From contig JACKJF010000003.1 of NCBI GenBank assembly GCA_020638095.1, positions 992,001 to 1,056,000 of the forward strand: a stretch of 64,000 bases of DNA, written 5' to 3'. The stretch comes from Hyphomicrobiaceae bacterium. Its GTDB lineage: Bacteria > Pseudomonadota > Alphaproteobacteria > Rhizobiales > Devosiaceae. Both the position numbers and the translations under genes were made by a program. Under the pieces are notes generated by a model. The model had not been told where the DNA came from and searched no databases. It worked only from the letters and a program-made list of their open reading frames with translations. The first letter of the stretch is position 1, and every line of letters begins with the position of its first letter. Shown here one piece after another: positions 54,652 to 63,998 of this stretch.

Positions 54652-55277
54652 ATGCTCGACGGTCTCGCCCGCACTTTCATCGATCCGCCGCTCAATCATA
54701 TCGGCCGCAAGCTCGCCCGCCGCGGCATCACCGCCGACATGGTCACGGGCGCCGGCTTGGCACTCAGCCTGCTCGCCGCGCTTGCCATCGGTTTCCGGCA
54801 ATTTGGATTTGGTCTGCTTTTGGTCGTCCTGTCGCGGCTGGCCGACGGTCTCGACGGCGCGGTGGCGCGGGCGACACGAAAGACCGATTTTGGCGGCTAT
54901 TTTGATATCGTTGCCGACTTTCTCTTCTATGGCGCCGTACCGCTTCGCCTTTGCGGTGGCGGAACCGGCTGCCAATGGCGTGCCGACCGCATTCCTTCTG
55001 CAGCTTCTACTTCAACGGCGCGACCTTTCTCGGCTACGCGATCCTTGCCGAGCGCAACAAGCTGACGACCGATCTCCGCGGCCAGAAGAACTTCTACTTC
55101 ACTGACGGGCTGATGGAGGGCACCGAGACCATCGCCTTCATGTTCATCGTGCTGATCTGGCCGGCAACCTATCCCTGGGCGGCCTATCTTTTGGTGCGGC
55201 GACCTTTTTTTACCGGCGCGGCCCGCATGGTCCGTGCCCGACAGATGTTCGCGGCCATCCGCAGCGATCAGACCTGA
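54652..55277 (+). pseudogene. CDP-alcohol phosphatidyltransferase, frame broken twice
   Basis: The N-terminal 97 codons carry DGLDGAVAR...DFGGYFDIVAD, the CDP-alcohol phosphatidyltransferase motif. At about 54943 the protein-like frame moves by one base (FAFAVAEPAANGVPTAFLL) and at about 55001 again (SFYFNGATFLGYAILAERNKLTT), running to a stop at 55277. Both shifts equal a one-base insertion. A further disturbance is likely near 55195 (VRRPFF in place of a hydrophobic helix). With the gene repaired it would be a membrane enzyme of about 205 residues. The neighbouring genes are damaged in the same manner, so sequencing error is the favoured explanation. Confidence 0.75.
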
Positions 55278-56472
55278 TCGAGCGCGTAGCCGAGGTCGGC
55301 AACAAGGTCCTCCGCATTCTCCAGTCCAACCGATAAGCGCAACAGGTTGCGCGAAATTCCGAGTTCCGCCCGAATCTCGTCGCTGAACCTTTGATGCGTC
55401 GTCGTCGCGGGGTGCGAGATGATCGACTTGGCGTCCCCAGATTGTTGGACGTCAGGATGATGGCGAGGTTGTCGGCAACTGTGAAGGCCTCCGCCTGCCC
55501 GCCCCGGACCTCGAACGCGACCATGGTTGAACCCGCGCCCATCTGCCGCCGCGCGAGGTCGTATTGCGGGTGGGACTTGTGGTGCGGGTAGTAAAGCCGC
55601 CCGACCTTGGGATGATCGGCAAGGAAATCGGCGATCCGCGCGGCGCTTTCGGTCATCCGGGTCACGCGCAATTCCGAGGGTCTCAGGCCCTTGAGCATGA
55701 TCCGGGCGTTGAACGGTGAAATCGACGGCCCGGTCTGCCGGATGATCGTATGCACGTCGCCGCCGATCAGCTCGTTCGACCCCAATATGGCACCGGCGAG
55801 CGCGCGGCCCTGCCCATCCACGTGTTTGGTCGCCGAATAGACAACGAGGTCCGCCCCAAGCTGCAGCGGCTTCTGCCAGAGCGGGGTGGCAAAGACATTG
55901 TCCACCACCAGCACAGCGCCATGCGCATGGGCGATGTCGGCAACCGCCCTGATGTCGACGAGTTCGAGCGTCGGATTGGTCGGTGTTTCGAGAGAAAAAC
56001 GAGCCTAGTGTTCGGCCGCATGGCCTTGGCAAAGTTCTCCGGGTCCCGACCGTCGACGAGGGTACTCTCCACGCCCCAACGCGGCAGGTAGTCTTCGACG
56101 ACGAAACGGCAGCCGCCGAAAGCGCGCGCGAGGCGACAACGTGGTCGCCGCCCGAACCTGCGCCATCAGGGCAGTCGTCACCGCTGCCATGCCACTCGCC
56201 GTGGCCCGCGCTGCCTCCGCCCCCTCCAATAGCGCCATGCGCTTCTGGAACATGTCCACCGTCGGATTGGAAAAGCGCGAATAGATGTGGCCGGGCTCGT
56301 CGCCGGTGAAACGCGCTTCGGCCGCGGCTGAATCCGCATAGGAAAAGCCCGAGGTCATGTAGATCGCCTCGGCCGTCTCGCCGAACCGGCTGCGTTCCTG
56401 CCCGCCATGAACCATCTGCGTCTGCGGCCTGCGCTTGGCAATGTTGCTGAGCGGATTGTCCGAACGCGCCAT
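55268..56472 (-). pseudogene. metZ: O-succinylhomoserine sulfhydrylase (metZ), frame broken several times
   Basis: From ATG 56472 (MARSDNPLSNIAKRRPQTQ) the sequence is a Cys/Met-metabolism PLP enzyme: IYMTSGFSYADSAAAEARF, GHIYSRFSNPTVDMFQ; then, in other frames, GDHVVASRALFGG, RLVFL, ETPTNPTLELVDIRA, VVDNVFATPLWQKP, the PLP lysine in YSATKHVDGQGR, and a C-terminus ending ALDQV at 55268. Shifts lie near 56141, 56119, 55983 and 55432; most equal loss of one base in a G-run. Repaired length is about 400 residues, normal for MetZ. It adds sulfide to O-succinylhomoserine to give homocysteine. A SAM-II riboswitch precedes it. Either sequencing error or true decay. Confidence 0.8.
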
Positions 56473-56486
56473 GACAATGGTCCTTT

Positions 56487-56517
56487 CAAAAAACAAAACC
56501 GGCCATGCCGGCCGGTT
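56487..56517 (-). terminator. Riboswitch-linked intrinsic terminator before metZ
   Basis: On the minus strand AACCGGCC (56517-56510), loop GGCAT, GGCCGGTT (56504-56497) is followed by TTGTTTTTT. It sits between the SAM-II aptamer and the metZ start (25 bases upstream) and is the probable expression platform: SAM binding favours termination. Confidence 0.8.
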
Positions 56518-56520
56518 GGG

Positions 56521-56576
56521 TCGCTTTAGCAAATTGTTTTAGGTGGCTGCAATCAGACCGGCCAAATCACCACCGC
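56521..56576 (-). promoter_or_regulatory. SAM-II riboswitch aptamer upstream of metZ
   Basis: On the minus strand GGTGGTGATTTG is followed by a loop, then TTGCAGCCACC, TAAAACAA and GCTAAAGCG. The P1 stem is GGTGG (56574-56570) with CCACC (56536-56532). Order and spacing match the SAM-II (metA-type) pseudoknot aptamer found before met genes of alphaproteobacteria. It should sense S-adenosylmethionine and switch off metZ. Confidence 0.8.
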
Positions 56577-56678
56577 GCGCCGAGCGCGCCCTGTGATCTA
56601 AAAGCCATTGAGGGCTTGGCGTCAATCTCTGCGGTTGCCACCAGACCTCAACGCAACCCGCTCGAAAAGGCCGAGAGC

Positions 56679-57772
56679 ATGACTGATTGGCCCGAAGGCA
56701 TTTTTCCGCCCGCCTGATTGGCGCGCTTTTCAATGCCCGTCACATCACGTCGGAGCGGCCCCTCGATCGTGATCAGATTCAGCCGGCGTCGCTCGACCTG
56801 CGGCTTGGCGAAAAGGCCTATCAGATCCGCTCGAGCTTCCTGCCGGGCCGCGATTTCACCGTCGAAAAGCGCGTTTCTGACCTCACTTTGCACGAGATCG
56901 ATCTGCGCGAGGCGCGGTGCTCGAACGTGGCTGCGTCTACCTGGTGCCACTGCTTGAAGGCCTCGATCTGCCCGAAACCGTGGCCGCGGCCGCCAACCCG
57001 AAAAGCTCGACCGGCCGGCTCGACATTTTCACCCGTGTGATTTTCGACCACGCGCGCTCGTTCGACGTCGTCCCGGCCGGTTATCAGGGGCCGATTTATC
57101 TCGAAGTGTCGCCGCGCACCTTTCCCATTCTCGCCCGCACCGGATCCCGCCTCAGCCAGATGCGTTTCCGTGTGGGCCAGACTCGACTGGACGAGGCTGA
57201 GCATCGCGCCCTGCACGCGGCTGAAATGCTTGTTTCGGACACGGCGTTCGAGGTCGGCGAGGTGTGCAACTATCGATCGATCTTGAAGGGAGGAGGGCGA
57301 CATGGCCTGATCGGCTATCGCTCCAAGCACCACACGGCGGTCGTTGACGTCGACAAGCGCGATGCCCTTGACGTCCTCGATTTCTGGGAGCCACTGACCC
57401 GGCGCGGCCGGGCGGAGCTGATCCTCGATCCCGATGAGTTCTACATTCTCGTCAGCCGCGAAGCTGTGCACATCCCGCCAGACTATGCCGCAGAGATGGT
57501 ACCCTTCGACCCACTCGTCGGTGAGTTCCGCGTTCACTATGCCGGCTTTTCGATCCGGGTTTCGGTCATGCCGCCGCCGGCGGCCACGGTGCGCGCGCCG
57601 TCCTCGAAGTTCGAAGCCACGAAGTTCCGTTTCTGCTCGGCCACGGCGGGCGGTTGGGCGTCTGATCTACCAGCGGATGGCTGAGCGCCCCGAGTTGCTC
57701 TACGGCAAGGACCTCGGCTCGAACTATCAGGCACAGAGCCTGAAGCTCTCAAAGCATTTCAGGTCGGGATGA
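56679..57772 (+). pseudogene. dcd: dCTP deaminase (long alphaproteobacterial form), frame broken four times
   Basis: Starts MTDWPEGIFPP at 56679; protein-like sequence continues in other frames as RLIGALFNARHITSERPLDRDQIQPASLDLRLG, then VLERGCVYLVPLLEGLDLPE, then DPGFGHAAAGGHGARAVLEVRSHEVPFLL, then VGRLIYQRMAERPELLYG to a stop at 57772. All four shifts (near 56710, 56911, 57547 and 57651) equal one lost base, each in or beside a run of C, G or T. Restored, it is about 365 residues, the duplicated form of Dcd that makes dUTP from dCTP. Because the gene is conserved and all lesions are deletions in short runs, consensus error is likely. Confidence 0.8.
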
Positions 57773-59259
57773 CCTTGAGCCTCGGCCGGACCCGGCCGGA
57801 CTCCCGCGGCCCGGCAACCGCCCGCCCGAAACTGTCTTCGAGCCGGACGATGTCGTCTTCCTCGAGATAGGATCCGGTCTGCACTTCAACGATCTCGAGC
57901 ACTTCGTCGCCCGGATTTCCGAGCCGGTGGATCGCCCCCTGAGGCACATAGGTGCCTTGGTCGGCGCCAAGATCGAACTGACGGTTTTCGATCCGAACCC
58001 TCGCTTGCCCCTTGACCACCACCCAATGCTCCAGCCCGCCACTGATGGAATTGCAGCGATAATTCCTTGCCCGGACTGACGAAAAGGCGCTTGATCTTGA
58101 AACCCGGACCGGCACTGACTTCCTCCCAGCGGCCCCGGGGCCGGTCCGCGTTTGGGTGTTTGACAACAAGATCCGCCGTTTGTGGCGCTGATGCGAGTTG
58201 GTGAACCAGTTCTTCCCACCTTTGGGCTCAGAACGTGGGCCCACAAAGACCGCGTCCTGCGTGGCGATCACGGCCACATTTTCGAGGCCAGTTACCGCGA
58301 TATGCGGCCCATCGGACACAACCGGTGCAATTGGTCGAGTCGTGGACAGTTGCCGGACCCATGACTCCGTTTCCTGACTCGTCGGAAGCCAGCGCGGCGC
58401 CAAGTGCGCCGAACGTGCTAAGGTCGCTCCAGCCCGCATTCAGTTCAATCATGACCGTTCGGTCTGGTCAGTTCGAATACCGCGCGATCGACCGCAATCT
58501 TGGGCGCCTGGGAGCAATCCTTGGCTTTTGAGCCGGGTGAAATCCCCGTCATGCCGGGACCTCGCGACTGCATTTTCAGCACAGATGCAGATTTCAGGAC
58601 TGTGTCGCCGCATTCGCTCAAAAACGTCCGTGGTTGAAAGAGGAATATGCCTGAGTTCCAGAAACATTTCCCGGAGGCGACCAGTCCGCGGCCACCAGCG
58701 CATCCGGCTTTTCAACGAAGACGTCGACCGGCCGCGCGCCGATGGGCAGCGTTGCTCCCGCTTGAATGTAGCCGAACCCGGTCTCCGGACCCTCGGCAGT
58801 GACGCCAAACGTAACGAGGTATCCCGCAGCAGACGCCGCGAGTCCTGCCCGGACAGATTCCAGAAACGCGCCGGGATCGAGAATCCGGTGATCGGACGGC
58901 AAAACAAGAATATGGCAATCACCGCCATCCGCCAGAATGGCCGAGGCGGCCGCCGCAATCGCAAAGGCGGTGCCCGTTGGTTCGGATTCGAGCAGAATGG
59001 AACGGGGTTCGATGCCAACGGCCGCAGCCTGTTCGGCGACCAGAAAGCGATAGGATTCCTGCGTTGATACGACTGGGCTGGCAAACAGGCGGCGGTCGGC
59101 AACCCGCTTCAACGTGTTCTGAAAGAGGCTGAGTGGTCCGTCGAGGGCAAGAAACTGTTTTGGCCGTTCGATTCGGGAAAGCGGCCATAGCCGCCGGCCG
59201 ATGCCACCAGCCAGGATCACGGGAACGATTTGTGCGTTTGGTCCTGCAGCTACGGTCAC
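57759..59259 (-). pseudogene. Mannose-1-phosphate guanylyltransferase / mannose-6-phosphate isomerase, broken frame
   Basis: N-terminus from ATG 59259: VPVILAGGIGRRLWPLSR is the nucleotidyltransferase signature, followed by FLALDGPLSLFQNTLKR, ILLESEPTGTAFAIAAAA, ILVLPSDH and GFGYIQAG. The middle (about 58620-58280) is scattered over frames (MIELNAGWSDLSTFGALG). The C-terminus is a cupin phosphomannose isomerase domain in another frame (GLEHWVVVKGQARVRIENR, YVPQGAIHRLGNPGDEVLEIVEVQTGSYLEEDDIVRLED) ending at 57759. Makes GDP-mannose for polysaccharides. At least three frame changes. Overlaps the dcd stop by 14 bases in convergent orientation. Confidence 0.75.
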
Positions 59260-59836
59260 GGCACACGCAAGGCTTCGGCATAAACATCCGAAACTCTAGG
59301 TTCCAAGTCGGCCCTTGTCCTCCGGCTCCCTACTAAGGACTATTGCGTATGGGGCGGGTGGTCGATTGAACTTGGACGAGCACCGCAATCCTGTTGCAAC
59401 AATTGCGAATATCCCATCGTGGGTCCGGCCGGTTTCCGATCAACAACGGCCGAGCATGGTCGCGCAAATAGACTCCCACTTGGGGTCCCCAAACAAATAA
59501 GCGAAGCTCCGCAATAGGTAGTACATTATTCGCGTGGCTAGGTGCCGCATTCGGCAGAAGCTCACCCTTGAGCGTCAAATCACCTGGGCGCGTCCGTTCG
59601 TATAGCTTGAAGCCTACCCGGCGCCAACAAATCTGGCAATGGGCATGAAGGTCACAGTAACCTCTGATCCTTTGGAGCACGTGGGAGTCGGATCCGATTT
59701 GCAGTCCTGATGGGTTAAGGCAGACATCTATTGCCTTGTGCCCGAACTTGAACAAAATGTTGGCCGAAATCGAAAATCAATTTAAGGTAATCAACATGAC
59801 GGTGGTATTGGTTAGAATTCATTTTGCTCCGTGGAA
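59260..59836. other. Gene-free stretch, becoming AT-rich toward the sulfotransferase
   Basis: About 575 bases. A minus-strand frame of 140 codons (59333-59755) exists, but it has no ribosome site or recognisable pattern, and I do not call it. Composition shifts from GC-rich to AT-rich near 59700, marking an insertion boundary. No direct or inverted terminal repeat was seen. Confidence 0.5.
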
Positions 59837-60676
59837 ATGAATACGAAAATTCAGCGTAAAACCAAAATATGTAGCGTGAGAACGAAAATGCAAAATCAAA
59901 CCAAAGACACAATACTTCAACCGGATTTGTTCGGAGCACGGGGACTCGCCGAATTAAATCGTCGAATTTTGACATCGCCCCGCCTCAAGCAGATGTTTGT
60001 ATCTAATCCAAAGGCGGGTTGCACAACGGTTAAGAAGGCAATGTTTTTATCGGAGGCGCGTAATAATGGTGACTTAATATTGAGAAACGAAATAGAGCGC
60101 AACACTTCGATAGTGCACAAGAAAAATCCGTTCAAAGAATTTAGCAATTTGACAGAAAAGGAGAAAAACTGGTTTTTTTATTCCGAAGATATATTTCGAT
60201 ATACCTTTGCAAGGAATCCGTACACGAGAATTCTGTCTGCCTATTTAGACAAATTTGTACACTCCAAAGACTCGGCGGCTGGTCGCAATTTCCTAAAACG
60301 ACACAAAGTGCCAGACACAGCAGTTTTGCATTTTGCAGAATTTGTTCGGCTTGTGGCCGAAGAGCCGCATTGGGACAGGGATGTGCATTGGCGCGAACAA
60401 TATCTACTAACGCGACCTGACGTCATTAACTACAGCTATATTGGTCGATTCGAGCGAATTGACGAAGGTTTTGCTGAGCTGCGTCTGCACTATCCAGAGG
60501 CGGAGAGGTCGTTGGTAGCCAGTGACCTTGGTGGAAATGCTGTTAACAAAACAAGCGCTGCATCGAGTATGCCAGACCATTATGATGATCAAACGATAGA
60601 GTTGGTTGCCAGAATATATTCCAGAGATTTTGAAGCATTTGGATATTCAGAAAAGTATGAGGAGAGCTTATTGTGA
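59837..60676 (+). CDS. Sulfotransferase family 2 protein
   Basis: About 279 residues; start taken at ATG 59837, with other in-frame ATGs at 59831 and 59888. VSNPKAGCTTVKKAM is the PAPS 5'-phosphosulfate loop, and YTFARNPYTRILSAYLDKF the 3'-phosphate-binding motif, as in carbohydrate sulfotransferases. It would transfer sulfate from PAPS to a surface glycan. Codon use is much more AT-rich than in all neighbours, pointing to recent import. The adjacent GDP-mannose enzyme fits a polysaccharide setting. No signal peptide. Confidence 0.85.
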   Translation: MNTKIQRKTKICSVRTKMQNQTKDTILQPDLFGARGLAELNRRILTSPRLKQMFVSNPKAGCTTVKKAMFLSEARNNGDLILRNEIERNTSIVHKKNPFKEFSNLTEKEKNWFFYSEDIFRYTFARNPYTRILSAYLDKFVHSKDSAAGRNFLKRHKVPDTAVLHFAEFVRLVAEEPHWDRDVHWREQYLLTRPDVINYSYIGRFERIDEGFAELRLHYPEAERSLVASDLGGNAVNKTSAASSMPDHYDDQTIELVARIYSRDFEAFGYSEKYEESLL

Positions 60677-61067
60677 CGGTGGCGCTGAGCACAAAAAATA
60701 GTGTGAGTGGTGCAATATTAGCGCGTAAAGGAATGCGACATGTGGGCGCTAAACACTAAATGTAGCCTGAATTGCCTGATGTGCAGACGGTGGCGAGTTC
60801 GCTAGGAATGGTGAGGTAACTCGCTGCGTATTTAGGTTGAGGCGATTCGTGTTTCGGCGGTAAGCGCGAGCGCGCTCAGTGATTTCGAGCAGACGGGCGA
60901 AACTTGGTGCGGCTGTGGGCATGGTGCTTGGAACTTAAACGGCAACGCTGCGTCGTTTGATTTCAGCGGGCGCATTTAACGACCAGCCATTCATTGGAGT
61001 CGGCGGACCACCCCGCTCACCACCCCTTGACTCCGCCTTTCTTCCATCGCAATCCTCGCGTCGGTTT
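60677..61067. other. Gene-free stretch before tRNA-Gly
   Basis: About 390 bases with no supported gene. The first part continues the AT-rich island; the rest returns to normal composition. It may hold remnants of a mobile element next to the tRNA, but no transposase motif or terminal repeat could be identified. Confidence 0.45.
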
Positions 61068-61141
61068 GCGGGTGTAGCTCAATGGCAGAGCGAGAGCTTC
61101 CCAAGCTCCAGACGAGGGTTCGATTCCCTTCACCCGCTCCA
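61068..61141 (+). tRNA. tRNA-Gly (anticodon CCC)
   Basis: Cloverleaf: acceptor GCGGGTG/CACCCGC, D-stem GCTC/GAGC, anticodon loop TTCCCAA (anticodon CCC), T-arm AGGG-TTCGATT-CCCT, discriminator T and encoded CCA. The first pair of the anticodon stem is A-C; the other four pair. Confidence 0.93.
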
Positions 61142-61175
61142 GCTCCTCAATCTCAGAGCGCCCGCACCCAACCCG

Positions 61176-63023
61176 TCAGAGCTTCGGTCCCTTTCGCCGG
61201 CTGCGGCCGCCGAACGAAAGCCCGTGCGGTGTCTTCGACCAGAAATGCGGGCGCGTGAGCAGCTCATAAAGGGCGCGGAATGCAGCGATCGACGTCAGCA
61301 TCCAGTAGACCGGCAGCAGCGGCTGGAAGGCGAGAAGATGTGGCCGGCGGAGCCGCATCAGCCCGAGAATTGAAACTGCAAATGCGGCCGAATAGCCCCC
61401 GGCAAGGATGAGAAGGCTGAGCCCGCTCCAGAGGTCCGACGGCCAGAGGCCGGTGGGCAGCCCAATCGCGTAGCGCAGGGCCAGCGCCGCGAGAAACACC
61501 AGATGCAAAAGCGCACTCGCAACCAGGCCGCCGACAAAGGTCTCAAAGATCAGAAAGTTGCGCCAGCCAAGGTCGCGAAACAATTGGAACGGCCGGCTGT
61601 TGTGGGCCAGAAAGGTCTGCATCCAGCCCTTCGACCAGCGGGTTCGCTGGTTGAGGAAGGCGGAGAGCGAAACCGGCGCCTCTTCGCGCGTTTGGGCCGA
61701 AAAGGTTCCGCTGCGATACCGAAGCCGCTTGAGCCGAACGCCGAGATCGGCATCCTCGGTTACGTTGAACGCGTCCCAGCCTCCCGCCTCGCGCAGCGAT
61801 TGCAGACGGAAATGGTTGGACGTGCCGCCGAGCGGCAGCGGCATGTCCCAGTCCCCGAGTGCCGGCAGGATGAGCCCGAATAACCCAGCATACTCTCCGG
61901 CAAAAAGCGCGGTCAGCCAGTTGTCGCCCGCATTGTCGATGACGAGTTCGGCCTGCACGCAATCGAGTTCCGGCTGGTCGCGGAAAAGCCCCACGGCCCA
62001 TCTGAGCTGGTCGGGGTCCGGAATGTCCTCGGCGTCGAAAATGACGACGAACTCGCCGCGCGCCAGCGGCAGGGCATAGTTCAAAGCCTTGGGTTTGGTG
62101 TGTGGGCGGCTGTCCGGAACAATGACGAGTTCGAACCGCGGATCGCCGAGTTCGGCCGCCGCCGCGTGCAGCGTCGATACGGATTTGGCCTCCACCACGA
62201 ACTTGATGTCGAGTTTTTCGGCCGGATAGTCGAGCCGCTGCAGGGCGTCGGCAAGTTGCCGGACCATGTTGGCCTCGTCGCGCATCGGAAGAAGCACGGT
62301 GTAGACCGGTAGGTCCTCGTCCGGAATCGATGGGGGCGGCAACAGGTCGCCGGAAAACCAGGCGCGCAACCCCGCTACGAGGCGCAGGATGGCAGGTCCG
62401 AGAAGCAGCAGGCCCATCAACGGCACGAGAACCGGCTGCAAGAAGAATGGTGTCGCAACCGAAAGCGCCAGCAACATCAGCATGGTCACGACAAAGACGA
62501 TGCGTTTGGCAAGACTTAGATCGAGATGCGCACTCGCGAACGGCCATCTTCGCGATAACCGCGTACGCGCTTCGTCCGTCAGAAGCGCCGCGCTCCGGTC
62601 GGTCAGGCCGGCCCGCAACGCGCGCGGCGGAACGACGCAGATCTTGTGCCTGAGGTCGGGATTGTCCCGGGCCTGAACATCGATGCGCAGAATGTCGGTC
62701 AGCCCGCACGCCGTGAAGAGGACGTCGCGGCCATAGAGCTCGGCCCTGACCGATTTGACCTCTGCCAATGCTTCTGGCCGTGTCACCGGCGCCATCAGCG
62801 GCAGATCGCGCGGCAACACATCCGAAAAGGCCAGTCCGGCCCATTCCGCCGCCCGCTGATAGACGAGATTGTCTGAAAGCCCAAGCGTGACCGAGAAAAA
62901 ATGAAATGGTTCGATTTCCTGCGCCAGCGACTTTTCGAGCCAGAAGAGCGCCTCGGCATCGTCGCGGCAGGTATCGCCAAGCACGGCGCGGACGAGCTCA
63001 ATTGCGGGGCGGCTCTGGTTCAT
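61176..63023 (-). CDS. Membrane glycosyltransferase family 2 with N-terminal GspE-like domain
   Basis: 615 residues. The N-terminal 110 residues resemble the GspE/MshEN N-domain (EPFHFFSVTLGLSDNLVYQRAAEWAGLAFSDVLPRD). Two helices (about 172-215) follow, then a GT-A catalytic domain with YTVLLPMRDEANMV, FVVIFDAEDIPDPDQLRWA, NVTEDADLGVRLKRL and the processive-type QRTRWSKGWMQT, and four C-terminal helices. The QxxRW motif indicates a cellulose-synthase-like enzyme that makes a surface polysaccharide. It starts 166 bases from the divergent solute-binding gene. Product unknown. Confidence 0.88.
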   Translation of the reverse strand: MNQSRPAIELVRAVLGDTCRDDAEALFWLEKSLAQEIEPFHFFSVTLGLSDNLVYQRAAEWAGLAFSDVLPRDLPLMAPVTRPEALAEVKSVRAELYGRDVLFTACGLTDILRIDVQARDNPDLRHKICVVPPRALRAGLTDRSAALLTDEARTRLSRRWPFASAHLDLSLAKRIVFVVTMLMLLALSVATPFFLQPVLVPLMGLLLLGPAILRLVAGLRAWFSGDLLPPPSIPDEDLPVYTVLLPMRDEANMVRQLADALQRLDYPAEKLDIKFVVEAKSVSTLHAAAAELGDPRFELVIVPDSRPHTKPKALNYALPLARGEFVVIFDAEDIPDPDQLRWAVGLFRDQPELDCVQAELVIDNAGDNWLTALFAGEYAGLFGLILPALGDWDMPLPLGGTSNHFRLQSLREAGGWDAFNVTEDADLGVRLKRLRYRSGTFSAQTREEAPVSLSAFLNQRTRWSKGWMQTFLAHNSRPFQLFRDLGWRNFLIFETFVGGLVASALLHLVFLAALALRYAIGLPTGLWPSDLWSGLSLLILAGGYSAAFAVSILGLMRLRRPHLLAFQPLLPVYWMLTSIAAFRALYELLTRPHFWSKTPHGLSFGGRSRRKGPKL

Positions 63024-63188
63024 TGAGACAAGGCTGGCATTGCGCGGCGGGGACGGATAACTTCGCCCAAGCCGACGCGAATCTCAAGCAAGCTGGTTGA
63101 TCCAATCCCGATGCATCCTGCCGCGCCCGACGGGCTTGAATTGACCGCCAACCATGCCTGCGGCCGGGCAGGGCGCCTGTTGAGGTCA

Positions 63189-63998
63189 ATGTTTTGCGGA
63201 TTGGCGCTTTTCTGCGCCGTCCTGTTGCCGGCCATCTCGGCAGCGCAGTCCTTTCCTGACCATTTCGATACGACCCAGCGCGAAGAGGCACCCGATCTCA
63301 GTGCCGTTCCATCGCTCAGAATTCTTGCCATGACCGGGTTTCCGCCCTTCAGTTTCCGCCAGCCGAACGGTGAACTGATCGGATACAATATCGACCTTGC
63401 CAAGGCGATCTGTGCCAAGCTCGGCGTTGTCTGTACGGTTCAGGCCTGGCCGTTCGAACAGGCGGCCGACGCGCTGGCTGACAACCAGGGCGATGTGCTT
63501 CTGGGTGGACTTGCCGTCACGCCGGAAAACGTCGCTCGTTTCGATTTCTCGGCCGTCTATCTCGGTTTCCCCGCACGTTTCGTCGCTCGCAAATCCGATG
63601 TCGCGGCGTTCGATACCGAAGCGCTGGCCGGCAGATCGGTCGCGGTCCGAGTCGGAGGCGTCCACGAGGCTTTCATCAAGGAATTTCTGCCGTTGGCAGT
63701 TTTGAAGCCGACACCCACCGAAATCGAGGCGCTGAATCTGATGAAGTCTGGCGGCGCCGACTATTATTTCGGCGACGCGTTGCGCGCTTCGTTCTGGCTC
63801 AACGAGAATATCGACTGCTGCGCCTTTGCCGGCGATGCCTATTACCGGCCCGATATTTTCGGCGATGGCCTCGCCATGGCGGTTCCGGCCGGGCACGATG
63901 CGGTCCGCAACGCCGTCGACTGGGCCCTGCAGCGCCTTAACCGCGATGGCACGCTGCGAGAACTCTATCTGCGCTGGTTCCCCGTAGGGTTTTACTGA
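63189..63998 (+). CDS. Periplasmic solute-binding protein, family 3
   Basis: About 269 residues from the ATG at 63189 (FCGLALFCAVLLPAISAAQ signal peptide); an upstream ATG at 63111 would add 26 residues. SLRILAMTGFPPFSFRQPNGELIGYNIDLAKAICAKLG and DVLLGGLAVTPENVARFDFS are the family-3 (amino-acid type) binding-protein motifs; it ends LRWFPVGFY. No ABC permease or ATPase follows within the window, so it may be an orphan or a sensor partner. Start choice is moderately sure. Confidence 0.85.
   Translation: MFCGLALFCAVLLPAISAAQSFPDHFDTTQREEAPDLSAVPSLRILAMTGFPPFSFRQPNGELIGYNIDLAKAICAKLGVVCTVQAWPFEQAADALADNQGDVLLGGLAVTPENVARFDFSAVYLGFPARFVARKSDVAAFDTEALAGRSVAVRVGGVHEAFIKEFLPLAVLKPTPTEIEALNLMKSGGADYYFGDALRASFWLNENIDCCAFAGDAYYRPDIFGDGLAMAVPAGHDAVRNAVDWALQRLNRDGTLRELYLRWFPVGFY

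Noticed and set aside
59333..59755. 140-codon minus-strand frame before the sulfotransferase
   Set aside because: No recognised pattern, weak start, lies across a composition boundary.
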